From assembly GCA_948144175.1 (NCBI GenBank), contig CANXME010002049.1:1-64000 (forward strand): a stretch of 64,000 nt of DNA, written 5' to 3'. This DNA comes from Closterium sp. NIES-65. Its lineage: Eukaryota > Streptophyta > Zygnematophyceae > Desmidiales > Closteriaceae. Positions 19,510-32,000 of the stretch are shown one piece after another. Position 1 is the stretch's first letter. Each line of letters begins with the position of its first letter. The notes below the pieces were generated by a model. It had not been told where the DNA came from. It saw only the letters and a program-made list of their open reading frames with translations, and did no database searches. Both the position numbers and the translations under genes were made by a program.

Positions 19510-21399
19510 GAGTCATTTGACCAATCCCCTCCTCTGTCCCCTTTGTTTTGAGTCATTTGACCAATCCCCTCCTCTCTCCTCTTTGTTTTGAGCCATTTGA
19601 CCAATCCCCTCCTCTCTCCCCTCTGTTTTGAGTCATTGACCAATCCCCTCCTCTCTCCTTTTGGTTTTGAGTCATTTGACCAATCCCCTCCTCTCTTCCC
19701 CCTGTTTTGAGTCATTTGACCAATCCCCTACTCTCTCCCCTCTGTTTTGAGTCATTTGACCAATCCCCTCCTCTCTCCTCTTTGTTTTGAGTCATTTCAC
19801 CAATCCCCTCCTCTCTCCCCTCAGTTTTGAGTCATTTCACCAATCCCCTCCTCTCTCCTCTCTGTTTTGAGTCATTTGACCAATCCCCTCCTCTCTCCTC
19901 TTTGTTTTGAGTCATTTGACCAATCCCCTCCTCTCTCCTCTCTGTTTTGAGTCATTTGACCAATCCCCTCCTCTCTCTCTGTTTTGAGTCATTTCACCTA
20001 TCCCCTCCTCTCTCCTCTTTGTTTTGACTCATTTGACCAATCCCCTCCTCTCTCCCCTCAGTTTTGAGTCTTTTCACCAATCCCCTCCTCTCTCCTCTTT
20101 GTTTTGAGTCATTTGACCAATCCCCTCCTCTCTCCCCTCTGTTTTGAATCATTTGACCAATCCCCTCCTATCTCCCCTCCGTTCTGAGTCAGTTGACCAA
20201 TCCCCTCTTCTCTCCCCTCTGTTTTGAGCCATTTGACCAATCCCCTCCTCTCTCCCCTTTGTTTTGAGTAATTTGACCAATACCTTCCTCTCTCCTCTTT
20301 GTTTTGAGTCATTTGACCAATCCCCTCCTCTCTCCCCTCTGTTTTGAGTCATTTGACCAATCCCCTCCTCTCTCCTCTTTGTTTTGAGTCATTTGACCAA
20401 TCCCCTCCTCTCTTCCCCTTTATTTTGAGCAATTTGACCAATCCCCTCCTCTCTTCCCCCTGTTTTGAGTCATTTGACCAATCCCCTACTCTCTCCCCTC
20501 TGTTTTGAGTCATTTGACCAATCCCCTCCTCTCTCCTCTTTGTTTTGAGTCATTTGACCAATCCCCTCCTCTCTTCCCCCTGTTTTGAGTCATTTGACCA
20601 ATCCCCTACTCTCTCCCCTCTGTTTTGAGTCATTTGACCAATCCCCTCATCTCTCCTATTCGTTTTGAGTCATTTAACCAATTCCCTCCTCTCTCCTCTT
20701 TGTTTCGAGTCATTTCACCAATCCCCTCCTCTCTCTCCTCTTTGTTTTGAGTCATTTGACCAATCCCCTCCTCTCTCCCCTCAGTTTTGAGTCATTTCAC
20801 CAATCCCCTCCTCTCTCCTCTCTGTTTTGAGTCATTTGACCAATCCCCTCCTCTCTCCTATTTGTTTTGAGTCATTTGTCCAATCCCCTCCTCTCTCCTA
20901 TTTGTTTTGAGTCATTTGACCAATCCCCTCCTCTCTCTCTGTTTTGAGTCATTTCACCTATCCCCTCCTCTCTCCTCTTTGTTTCGACTCATTTGACCAA
21001 TCCCCTCCTCTCTCCCCTCAGTTTTGAGTCTTTTCACCAATCCCCTCCTCTCTCCTCTTTGTTTTGAGTCATTTGACCAATCCCCTCGTCTCTCCCCTCT
21101 GTTTTGAATCATTTGACCAATCCCCTCCTATCTCCCCTCTGTTCTGAGTCATTTGACCAATCCCCTCTTCTCTCCCCTCTGTTTTGAGCCATTTGACCAA
21201 TCCCCTCCTCTCTCTCTGTTTTGAGTCATTTCACCTATCCCCTCCTCTCTCCTCTTTGTTTCGACTCATTTGACCAATCCCCTCCTCTCTCCCCTCAGTT
21301 TTGAGTCTTTTCACCAATCCCCTCCTCTCTCCTCTTTGTTTTGAGTCATTTGACCAATCCCCTCCTCTCTCCCCTCTGTTTCGAGTCATTTGACCAATG
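19510..21399 (+). repeat. 40-bp minisatellite, about 47 copies
   Basis: Same family and position as 1891-3026. The right end (from about 20640) matches the unit 1 array closely, while the left is shared with unit 4, so units 2 and 4 grew by internal duplication on the left. Confidence 0.95.
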
Positions 21400-22275
21400 C
21401 CTCATCTCCCCTCCCCTCCCCTCTCCTCCCTCCCTCCCTCCCTCCCTCCCTCCCTCCCCGTGTTTCAGCAGCTGCCAGCGGGGCGTGACAGTGCAGCACG
21501 GGGTGGGGCAAGCTGACGCGCACGCCCACGTGGTAAGAGTGAACCAGAACGATGCATGGATGTATGAACACAAAAGCAAAACAATGTACTAGGGCACATA
21601 AAAATCATGTGCCTTCTCATTCCCTCAAGGTGCCTTGCCGTTCCCTGCATGATGCCTTCTCATTCCTTGCATGATGCCATTTTCCTCCCCTTTCCAGCAG
21701 GTGCCAGTGCAAGGCATAATGTTTTGAGGTGTCACACTCAACACCTCCCCTCTGTCCTCCCGTTTCCAGCAGGTGCCAGTGTAGCGCATGTTGATTGAAG
21801 AGGTCTCACTCACCCCGTCCCCTCTTTCCATCCCAATATTTCCTGTTTGTTTGTTTGTTTGTCTGTTTCAGTTTGTTTTGCTTGCTTGTTTGTTGTTCCT
21901 GTGTGCATTCTTTGCTCAAGGGGAGACGTCCAAGCCACCCTCTCCCCTCCCCTTTCTGCCAGCTGCCAGTGCAGCGCCTGCCCATTTGAGCTTGTCTCAC
22001 CCACCCCCTCCCCTCTTTTCCCACTTTACCCCTTCTGCCAGGTGCCTTCTCATGCCCTGCAAGGTGCCTTCGCATGTTGCACGGTGCCTTCACATGCCCT
22101 GCATGGTGCCTGTTCATGCCCTGGCTGGTGGGTTGCATTCCCTGCATGGTGACTTTCATTTCCTGCCAGGTAAGGGGGTAAGGGGGTTTAGGGTGCTCCC
22201 CCCGCTCACTTGCCCTGCTCCCCCCGCTCACTTGCTCTGCTCCCCCACCCCAACTCCTCCCCTCCCCTTGCGCAG

Positions 22276-22463
22276 GTGCCAGTTTCTCCTGTCGCCAAGA
22301 TGAAGATACTTTGCACAGGGAGCAGATGCGTTGCCAGCTGCTTGTGCGGCCGTCCCTCATCATCCATGCGCGGGACATGAGAGAGAACAAGGGAGAGAAA
22401 CAGAAGCAGGAGGAGGGAGCGCAGCGCCATGCCATGCTGCATGGCCCACCAAACCGGCCCCAG
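22276..22463 (+). pseudogene. Second exon copy in unit 2, frameshifted
   Basis: Corresponds to 3904-4092 but has only the one-base deletion (188 bp). Acceptor and donor are kept. Further decayed relatives follow in the 290-bp module at 22704-23270. Confidence 0.45.
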
Positions 22464-23980
22464 GTGCGTTGTGAGTCGCCCCAGAGCATGCACTGCACAC
22501 CTTGCCATATCCCTCACACCTGCCATCCCACCATGCCCTCACACCTCCTGCCATCCCCTCACTTGCCCTGCTCCCCCCGCTCACTTGCTCCGCTTCCCCT
22601 CTCCCCCACCCCAACTCCCCCCCTCCCCTTGCGCAGGTGCCAGCTTCCCTCCTGTCGCCAAGACGAAGACACTTGGCTTGCAATGTGTAGAGTGGTAGGG
22701 ATTGATGAATCTGATTACGTTAGGAACATAAATGTATGAGCCTGTTATTATATGTGCAGGGGGATGGGGGGAGTGCAGGTTTGGTTTGGGCCAGGTTTGG
22801 GATATGAAAGAGTGGCAGAAACGGAAACAGGGAGTAGATGTGTTGCCACCTGCTTGTGTTCAGCCATGCGCAGGGCAAGACATGAGGGAGAAGAAGAGAG
22901 AGAAACAGACGCACAAGGAGGGAGCGCATGTTCCATTTTCTCCTGTCGACAACACGAGGCTATTTGCTACGACGCGTAGAGTGATAGATGACTTATAGAT
23001 TTGATGACCTAGCGAATATGAATGTATGTGCTTGTTATTATATACGCAGGCGGGCAGAGAAAGGGGGGAGGGGTGAGGGAAAAGGGAGGGGAGTGGGGAG
23101 CAGAAGCAGAACAGAAGAGGGAGTGGTGGATGAGCTCTTGGCTCTCTGTGCTGTGCGCCCATCCCTGGTTGGCCATGCCATGCCATGCCCGGGAGGGATA
23201 TGATAGATAGTAGGAAGCACAAAGTAGAAGCAGAAGCAGGAATGTGATATGACAGGGAGCAGATATGCATGGGCCATGCCCAGGGATTTCCAGGGCGGTT
23301 CGAGGGGGGCTGTGAGGGGCTGTGAGGAGAATTGGGGGGTAGGGGGGCCTTAGGGGGGCCTTGGGGGGGCTGTGGGGGGGTTTTTTCAGGATTTTAGGGG
23401 GGTTTTCTTCCCCTCTCTTGTACCCCATTTCTGCTTATTAACCAATCACAAGCAAGCTTTCTGCCATCACCTTTCCGATTACGCTCATGTTGTCGCCTTG
23501 CCGCCTGAGGAGGGGGAGGGGAGTAAGGGGGGAAGGGAGAGGAGAGCAGAAGGGAGAGCAAGGGGGGATGAGAGAGACGATATGCGCTGCTTGTTTTGAT
23601 TTGCACACAGAAGGAGAGTGTGAGAAGGAGAGTGAGAGAAGGAGGGTGTGAGAAGGAGAGTGTGAGAAGGAGTGCCATACAGTGAAGTACTCGGGTATCT
23701 TGGGCACTGCAAAGCAGAAGCGTTGCAAGGAATGTGATCAAGATGATCCAGGTGGTCCGGGGCCCTCCTCCTGAAATACGTATGTCAAGATGTTGACCAG
23801 AGTGGGAGCCAGGGCAGTGTATGTAAGGGGTGGTGTATGTAGGGGTGGGCAGGGCAGGTGCAAACGTAGGGGATAATGAGTGACAGAAACTGAAGGGAGA
23901 GTGAGAATTGAATCAAAGAGGGGGAGAAAGAAGAAAACTGGCACAAGTTCACTACAGGTAGGCAGGATAAGTGACCAGCA

Positions 23981-24210
23981 CAGGGGGGTGAAGTGACAAG
24001 GGCAGGGGGGTGAAGTGACAAGGGCAGGGGGGTGAAGTGACAAGGGCAGGGGGGTGAAGTCAAGAGAGTAGGGGGGAGAAGGGACAAGGGCAGGGGGGTG
24101 AAGTGACAAGGGCAGGGGGTGAGTGAAGGCAGGGGGTGAAGTGACAAGGGCAGGGGGGTGAAGTGACAAGGGCAGGGGGGTGAAGTGACAAGGGCAGGGG
24201 GGTGAAGTGA
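23981..24210. repeat. 22-bp minisatellite, unit 2
   Basis: Same family as 5611-5801 but with degenerate units at about 24060-24135, including GTCAAGAGAGTAGGGGGGAG. Confidence 0.9.
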
Positions 24211-24226
24211 TGAGACGTGCTTTCCT

Positions 24227-24515
24227 CACACCCACTGCCCCACACCCACTGCCCCACACCCACTGCCCCACACCCACTGCCCCACACCCACTGCCCCACA
24301 CCCACTGCCTCACTCCCACTGCCCCACACCCACTGCCCCACACCCACTGCCCCACACCCACTGCCTCACACCCACTGCCCCACACCCACTGCCCCACACC
24401 CACTGCCCCACACCCACTGCCCCACACCCACTGCCCCACACCCACTGCCCCACACCCACTGCCCCACACCCACTGCCCCACACCCACTGCCCCACACCCA
24501 CTACCCCACACCCAC
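24227..24515 (-). repeat. 14-bp minisatellite, unit 2
   Basis: Copy of 5819-6106, again abutting the exon C donor at 24516. Confidence 0.95.
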
Positions 24516-24931
24516 CGAGTGGCTGACTGCTGGGTGGCCTTGGCATGCCGCAGCACCGCCTCTGCCAACTCACACGGCGACACCCTTCCCTGCTCTCCCC
24601 CTGCCTCCCCTTTCTCCCCCTCCCCTCCCTGTCCCTCCTTCTCCGGTTCCTTCTCTCCTCCTCCTGTAACCTCTTCCTCCTGCTCTTTCTCCTGCTCCTT
24701 TTCCCCGGCCTTATCCCCCTCCTTCCCCTCCTTGTCTCCTTCACCCTTCTCCTCCTCCTTTTCCCCTTCCTCCGTCTTCCCCACCTCCTCCTTCTCACCC
24801 TCCTCCTCCTTCTCCTCTCCCTCCTCCAACTGCTTTCCTCCCTTCTCTCCCTTCCCCCCCTTCCTGGCATCCTCTCTAATCCTCACGAACAGCAGTGCCT
24901 TGCACCCAGACTCCACACTCACGAACCGAGG
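24516..24931 (-). pseudogene. THUMPD1/TAN1-like exon C, unit 2 copy
   Basis: Copy of 6107-6522 with no difference that I noticed, including the Glu/Lys-rich insert and both splice sites. Echo copies follow at 25049-25775. Confidence 0.7.
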
Positions 24932-25583
24932 CTGAGGGACGTCAAGGGGCGGGCGAATGGTAGGGGCAAGGGGAGGGAGAAAGACGAGTGGAGGGAGAAA
25001 GACGAGCGGAGGGAGAGGAGACGTGATTGGAAATTGCACTGAGCATTCTCACGAACAGCAGCGCCTTGCACCCAGAGTCCACACTCGCGAACCAAGGCTG
25101 TGGGATGTCGAGGGGAGGGCGAACAGCAGGGGCAAGGGGAGGGAGAAAGACGAGCAGAGAAAGGGGAGTGAGAGGGAGAGGGAGGGGTGATGATGGATCC
25201 TCAGAAACAGCGGCGCCTTGCACCTAGACTCCACACTCACAAACCGAGGCTGAGAGGGAAGGGGAGGGACAAGACGAGGGACAAAGGAAAAAAAAAAAAC
25301 GTTTTTTCTCAAACAGCAGTGCCTTGCACCCAGACTCCACACTCACAAACCGAGGCTGAGGGATGTCAAGGGGCGGGCGAACAGGAGGGGCGAGGGGAGG
25401 GCAAACGGTAGGGGCAAGGGGAGGGAGAAAGACGATGGGAGAGAGAGGAGGAGCGATAAGGGTTTCCACTTAGCATTCTCGCAAACAGCGGCGCCTTGCA
25501 GCCAGCAAGAGTCCAAACAGCAGCGCCTTGCAGCCAGCGAGACTCCACACCCCGAAGTGAGACCAGGTGAGAGCGTTCAGTCA

Positions 25584-25613
25584 GGTGACTTTTGAGTCGA
25601 CTCAAAAGTCACC
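25584..25613. repeat. 30-bp palindrome, unit 2 copy
   Basis: Same as 7175-7204, including flanking direct repeats. Confidence 0.95.
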
Positions 25614-26108
25614 AGGTGAGAGCGTTGAGGACAAGGGGAGGGACAAGACGAGGGGCAAGGGGAGGAAGAGGGAGGGAAAAGAGGATTGCGAGAGAGGGAA
25701 GTGATGGGTGTTTGTGCTGGGCATTTATGCGAACAGCAGCGCCTTGCACCCAGACTACACACTCATGAACCGAGGCTGAGGGGCATGCCCAAGGAAGGGA
25801 GGGAGAAGAGAAAGGAGGGAACAAGGAGGCGAGGATGCACAAGGGGAACAAAACAGGGGCACCTGGTAGCCTGAGACGTCTCAAAACAGGGGCACCTGGT
25901 AGCCTGAGGTCACGATTGCAATCGAGCCTGGGGGACACAGGGAGAGGGAGGGATACGAGGGGAGGGAGTGGGAGGGAGATAAGGGGAGGGTGAAGGAACA
26001 ACAAGGGGAAAGGAGGGAAAAGGCACCCACCTACCCATCCCACGCACCTGTGAGCCGCTGCAAAACACACACACCTGTTTCCTCAACCCCCTCTCCACAC
26101 GCACGCAC

Positions 26109-26255
26109 CTGTTTCTTGAGTGCTGCCACTTCATTCGCCAGCAGCGCATCGATGGACGAACCCCCCTTCGCCTTCCCTGCAGATGCACCTTCCCCAGTCC
26201 GTGCCTCCCCCTCCCCCTCCCCCTGCGCCTTGCCAGCCTCCAGCTTGTCACACCA
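26109..26255 (-). pseudogene. THUMPD1/TAN1-like exon B, unit 2 copy
   Basis: Copy of 7700-7846, open and phase 0. Decayed B copies follow at 26289-26749. Confidence 0.7.
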
Positions 26256-26926
26256 CTGTGTGTGGGGCAAACAGGGATAAAGCAACATCATCTCAGGCAG
26301 ATAAGCCCTCCCCAGCCGCCTTCCCCAGTGCTTGCCTCCCCCTCAGCCCGCACCTTCATGGGCACCAGATTGTCGCTCAACGGTGTGTGGGGCAAGCAGT
26401 GGAGATGGAAGGAGTAGGAACAACATCAGCTCAGTTAGAAAAGCCCTCCCCAGCCACCTTCCCCAGTGCTTGCCTCACCCTACCCGTTCCTCTGCGCCTT
26501 GCTGCCTCCAGCTTGTCACACCACTGTGTGTGGGGCGAACAGAGGAGAAAGCAACATCAGCTCAGTCAGATAAGCCCTCCCCAGCCACCTTCCCCAGTGC
26601 TTGCCTCCCCCTCAGCCCGCGCCTTCACGGGCACCAGCTTGCCGCCGCACAACGGCGTGTGGGGCAAGCAGGGGAGATGGAAGGAAGAAAAGCAAAAACA
26701 GCTCAGTCAGATAGGCCCTCCACAACCACTTTCCCCAGTGCTTGCCCAGTCATCTATCTACCTACCCTCCAGGTTCTATCGTTTGCCTGTGCGCCCCACT
26801 CACCTCCTTGCCACCTCACCTCATCAAGCTGATCCCCTGTGCATGTCACCTCACAAGCTGATCTCCTGATCACCTCTTACCACCCCCCCCACCCGTCCTC
26901 TCCCTCACTGTGTGCTCGTGCCTCAC

Positions 26927-27013
26927 CTCATCGAGCACGTTCACAATCTCCCGCCCGCACTCTCTCTCCCTGCCGGTCACACTCGACACCAGCCACCCCC
27001 TGCTGCCATTCGC
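26927..27013 (-). pseudogene. THUMPD1/TAN1-like exon A, unit 2 copy
   Basis: Copy of 8518-8604 with donor GAG|GTGAGGC. Its echo lies at 27124-27228. Confidence 0.6.
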
Positions 27014-28711
27014 GATAGGGCCCGCTCCCCCTCCACTCTGAGGCGCACGAGAGGGAGGCGCCGAAGAGGGAAGGAGGAGGATCAAAGGAACAATTTACTT
27101 TGTTTCGACTCCAACAACAACAAGCCCGCACTCTCTCTCCCTGCTGGTCACACTCCACACCAGCCACCCCCTGTTGCCATTCGCGATGGGGCCCGCTCCC
27201 CCTCCACTCTGAGGCGCACGAGAGGGAGGAGCAGAAGGGGGAGGGGCACGAGGGGGAGGGGCGGAGCAGAAGGAGCAGAGGGGGGAGGAGCAGAAGACGG
27301 ATGAGCAGAGGGGGGAGGAGAAGAATGGGGAGGAGGAGAAGGGGGAGGAGGAGAAATGGGGGAGGGGAGAAGGGTGAGGAGGAACAGCAGGTGGGGGCAC
27401 AGAAGGGAGAGGAGGAGAGGAGCAGAAGGGGGGGGAGCAGAAGTAAGAAACGGTTGCAAACCACCTCCAATCCCTCCCCCTGCCAGCCCCCTTGCTGCCA
27501 TACATTCTGGGCGCCGCCTTCCCCCCATTCTGGATCATAGGGTTTAGGGTGAAGGAGCAAAGGAAGAAACAATCGATCCTTCACCTGCACTCTCGCTCCC
27601 TGCCTGCTGCTGCCCGCCGCCACTTCGAAAGAGGAGATCGAGGTTGGGGTTTTGGGTGCATGGGAGAGAGCGAGCAACAACAAAGGGTTTCGGGTTTTGG
27701 GTGCATGGGAGAGAGCGAGCAACAACCAAGAGTTTCGGGTTTTGGTTGCATGGCAACGGAGATTCGTGGGCCGGGATGTGGGAGGGAAGAGAGACGGCGG
27801 GGGTGGGGGGAGGGGAAGGGGGACAGCAGGGGTGGGGGGAGGGGAAGGGGGACAGCGGGCGACACGGGCCGGACGGGTGAGGACCAGAGGAGAGAGGCGA
27901 CGGCGGGAAAATCCGCTCTGTGTAAGACCAAGTGCTCAAAGCGATATCAGGACCAGAGGGGAGAGGCGACAGCGGAAAAATCTGCTCTGTGTAAACCTAA
28001 GTGATCAAGGCGATCTGAGGACCAGAGGGGAGAGGCGGCGCCGTGGGAGCACACGATGGGAGGAGGAGAAGAGAAGGGGGGAGGGAAGACGGAGGTGTGT
28101 GCGCGAGCGGGAGGAGAGGGCACGAAAGGAAAGGGGGGGAAGGGGTTGAAGAGGAAGGGCGGGAAGTGGGGCGGATCGGGCTGGTGAGCGCACGCCGCCG
28201 CGGAGATCACAGCGGCGACGCCGCCAATCATAGCAGCGGCGACGCGCAACGGATGCTGCCGCGACTCGCGACCGAAACGCGACTGAACGCGCCTGCAGAA
28301 TTGTCGCTGATTATCGTCGTTATTCGTCTGTCAGCCAAGAAAAACATTGGTACACGCCTGCCGGGCGGTTTATGTTGACTAATGCGTCGCGACATAAGTT
28401 TAAAGGCTCACAGCGTTCAGGTATCGCGACTTGTGCCGCTTCGATTTCCCCCGACCTCCATTACCGCTCCGATTGCCCTCCGCCTCGCGCTTTCCGCGAC
28501 CCATGTGCGATTGTATGGCCGTGGCTACCGATCAAACGAGGGAAACGGTCAGGGGCTGATGTTTACAACAATAATATATATTTCAACTTATACAAATTCT
28601 TCTCAGGACCAGTAGCACAAACCTCCAATCATAGGTGATTAGCGGGGTTCAATGCCCGCCTGGTTCTTTTGTTTTATCCACCTCAAGGCTCCGTTTCCAT
28701 TCAAATCTTAT

Positions 28712-28889
28712 CTAAAGGTGTTTTCTTACTGCTCTGGGGCATTCTTCTTTCATATCATACTCGTCGTCGCATCCCTTCTTGTTGTAAGCCTTAACCATCT
28801 TGACTGGTTTTTTCCGGACGTGCTTGTCGTCTACACCTTCGTTGTGTTGCTTCGTTGGTGTAGGAGATTTTTCTTTACTGGCACACCTC
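28712..28889 (-). CDS. Possible terminal exon (Lys-rich), unit 2 copy
   Basis: Copy of 10303-10480. Persistence without visible change only reflects the recent duplication. Confidence 0.25.
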
Positions 28890-29019
28890 GACCACCACAC
28901 TGGCACGCCCCATGCCCTGTCACCTCACCCATGTGCTCTACAGCAGGGCTACTGGCGTCACGCCCCACCACCAGCACCAGGCTATCAGCAGCGAGTCCAG
29001 CACCCACACACCCCGTGCC

Positions 29020-32000
29020 CTGCTCTGCTGCACCACTCACCTGCTCTGCTGCACCACTCACCTGCTCTGCCGCACCACTCACCTGCTCTGCTGCACCACT
29101 CACCTGCTCAGCCGCACCACTCACCTGCTCTGCTGCACCACTCACCTGCTCTGCCGCACCACTCACCTGCTCTGCCGCACCACTCACCTGCTCTGCCGCA
29201 CCACTCACCTGCTCTGCCGCACCACTCACCTGCTCTGCCGCACCACTCACCTGCTCTGCCGCACCACCCACCTGCTCTGCCGCACCACCCACCTGCTCTG
29301 CCGCACCACTCACCTGCTCTGCCGCACCACCCACCTGCTCTGCCGCACCACTCACCTGCTCTGCTGCACCACTCACCTGCTCTGCCGCACCACTCACCTG
29401 CTCTGCCGCACCACTCACCTGCTCTGCCGCACCACTCACCTGCTCTGCCGCACCACTCACCTGCTCTGCCGCACCACTCACCTGCTCTGCCGCACCACTC
29501 ACCTGCTCTGGCCGCACCACTCACCTGCTCTGCCGCACCCACTCACCTGCTCTGCCGCACCACTCACCTGCTCTGCCGCACCACTCACCTGCTCTGCCGC
29601 ACCACTCACCTGCTCTGCCGCACCACTCACCTGCTCTGCCGCACCACTCACCTGCTCTGCCGCACCACTCACCTGCTCTGCCGCACCACTCACCTGCTCT
29701 GCCGCACCACTCACCTGCTCTGCCGCACCACTCACCTGCTCTGCCGCACCACTCACCTGCTCTGCCGCACCACTCACCTGCTCTGCCGCACCACTCACCT
29801 GCTCTGCCGCACCACTCACCTGCTCTGCCGCACCCCGCACTCACCCCTGCTCTGCCCGCACCACTCACCTGCTCTGCCGCACCACTCACCTGCTCTGCTG
29901 CCACCACTCACCTGCTCTGCCTGCACCACTCACCTGCTCTGCCGCACCACTCACCTGCTCTGCCGCACCACTCACCTGCTCTGCTGCACCACTCACCTGC
30001 TCTGCTGCACCACTCACCTGCTCTGCTGCACCACTCACCTGCTCTGCTGCACCACTCACCTGCTCTGCTGCACCACTCACCTGCTCTGCCGCACCACTCA
30101 CCTGCTCTGCCGCACCACTCACCTGCTCTGCCGCACCACTCACCTGCTCTGCCGCACCACTCACCTGCTCTGCCGCACCACTCACCTGCTCTGCCGCACC
30201 ACTCACCTGCTCTGCCGCACCACTCACCTGCTCTGCCGCACCACTCACCTGCTCTGCCTGCACCACTCACCTGCTCTGCCGCACCACTCACCTGCTCTGC
30301 CGCACCACTCACCTGCTCTGCCGCACCACTCACCTGCTCTGCTGCACCACTCACCTGCTCTGCCGCACCACTCACCTGCTCTGCCGCACCACTCACCTGC
30401 TCTGCCGCACCACTCACCTGCTCTGCCGCACCACTCACCTGCTCTGCCGCACCACTCACCTGCTCTGCCGCACCACTCACCTGCTCTGCCGCACCACTCA
30501 CCTGCTCTGCCGCACCACTCACCTGCTCTGCCGCACCACTCACCTGCTCTGCCGCACCACTCACCTGCTCTGCCGCACCACTCACCTGCTCTGCCGCACC
30601 ACCTCACCTGCTCTGCCGCACCACTCACCTGCTCTGCCGCACACTTCACCTGCTCTGCCGCCACCACTCACCTGCTCTGCCGCACCACTCACCTGCTCTG
30701 CCGCACCACTCACCTGCTCTGCCGCACCACTCACCTGCTCTGCCTGCACCACTCACCTGCTCTGCAGCACCACTCACCTGCTCTGCCGCACCACTCACCT
30801 GCTCTGCCGCACCACTCACCTGCTCTGCCCGCACCACTCACCTGCCTCTGCCGCACCACTCACCTGCTCTGCCGCACCACTCACCTGCTCTGCCGCACCA
30901 CTCACCTGCTCTGCCGCACCACTCACCTGCTCTGCCCGCACCACTCACCTGCTCTGCCTGCACCACTCACCTGCTCTGCCGCACACTCACCTGCTCTGCC
31001 TGCACCACTCACCTGCTCTGCCGCACCACTCACCTGCTCTGCCTGCACCACTCACCTGCTCTGCCGCACCACTCACCTGCTCTGCCGCACCACTCACCTG
31101 CTCCTGCCGCACCACTCACCTGCTCTGCCGCACCACTCACCTGCTCTGCCGCACCACTCACCTGCTCTGCCGCACCACTCACCTGCTCTGCCGCACCACT
31201 CACCTGCTCTGCTGCACCACATCACCTGCTCTGCCGCACCACTCACCTGCTCTGCCGCACCACTCACCTGCTCTGCCGCACCCACTCACCTGCTCTGCCG
31301 CACCACTCACCTGCTCTGCCGCACCACTCACCTGCTCTGCCGCACCACTCACCTGCTCTGCCGCACCACTCACCTGCTCTGCCGCACCACTCACCCTGCT
31401 CTGCCGCACCACTCACCTGCTCTGCCGCCACCACTCACCTGCTCTGCCGCACCACTCACCTGCTCTGCCGCACCACTCACCTGCTCTGCCGCACCACTCA
31501 CCTGCTCTGCCGCACCACTCACCTGCTCTGCCGCACCACTCACCTGCTCTGCCGCACCCACTCACCTGCTCTGCCGCACCCACTCACCAGCTCTGCCGCA
31601 CCACTCACCTGCTCTGCCGCACCACTCACCTGCTCTGCCCGCACCACCACCTGCTCTGCCGCACCACTCACCTGCTCTGCCGCACCACTCACCTGCTCTG
31701 CCGCACCACTCACCTGCTCTGCCGCACACTCCACCTGCTCTGCCGCACCACTCACCTGCTCTGCCGCACCACTCACCTGCTCTGCCGCACCACTCACCTG
31801 CTCTGCCGCACCACTCACCTGCTCTGCCGCACCACTCACCTGCTCTGCCGCACCACTCACCTGCTCTGCCGCACCACTCACCTGCTCTGCCGCACCACTC
31901 ACCTGCCGCACGCACTCACCTGCTCTGCGCACCACTCACCTGCTCTGCCGCACCACTCACCTGCTCTGCCGCACCACTCACCTGCTCTGCCGCACCACTC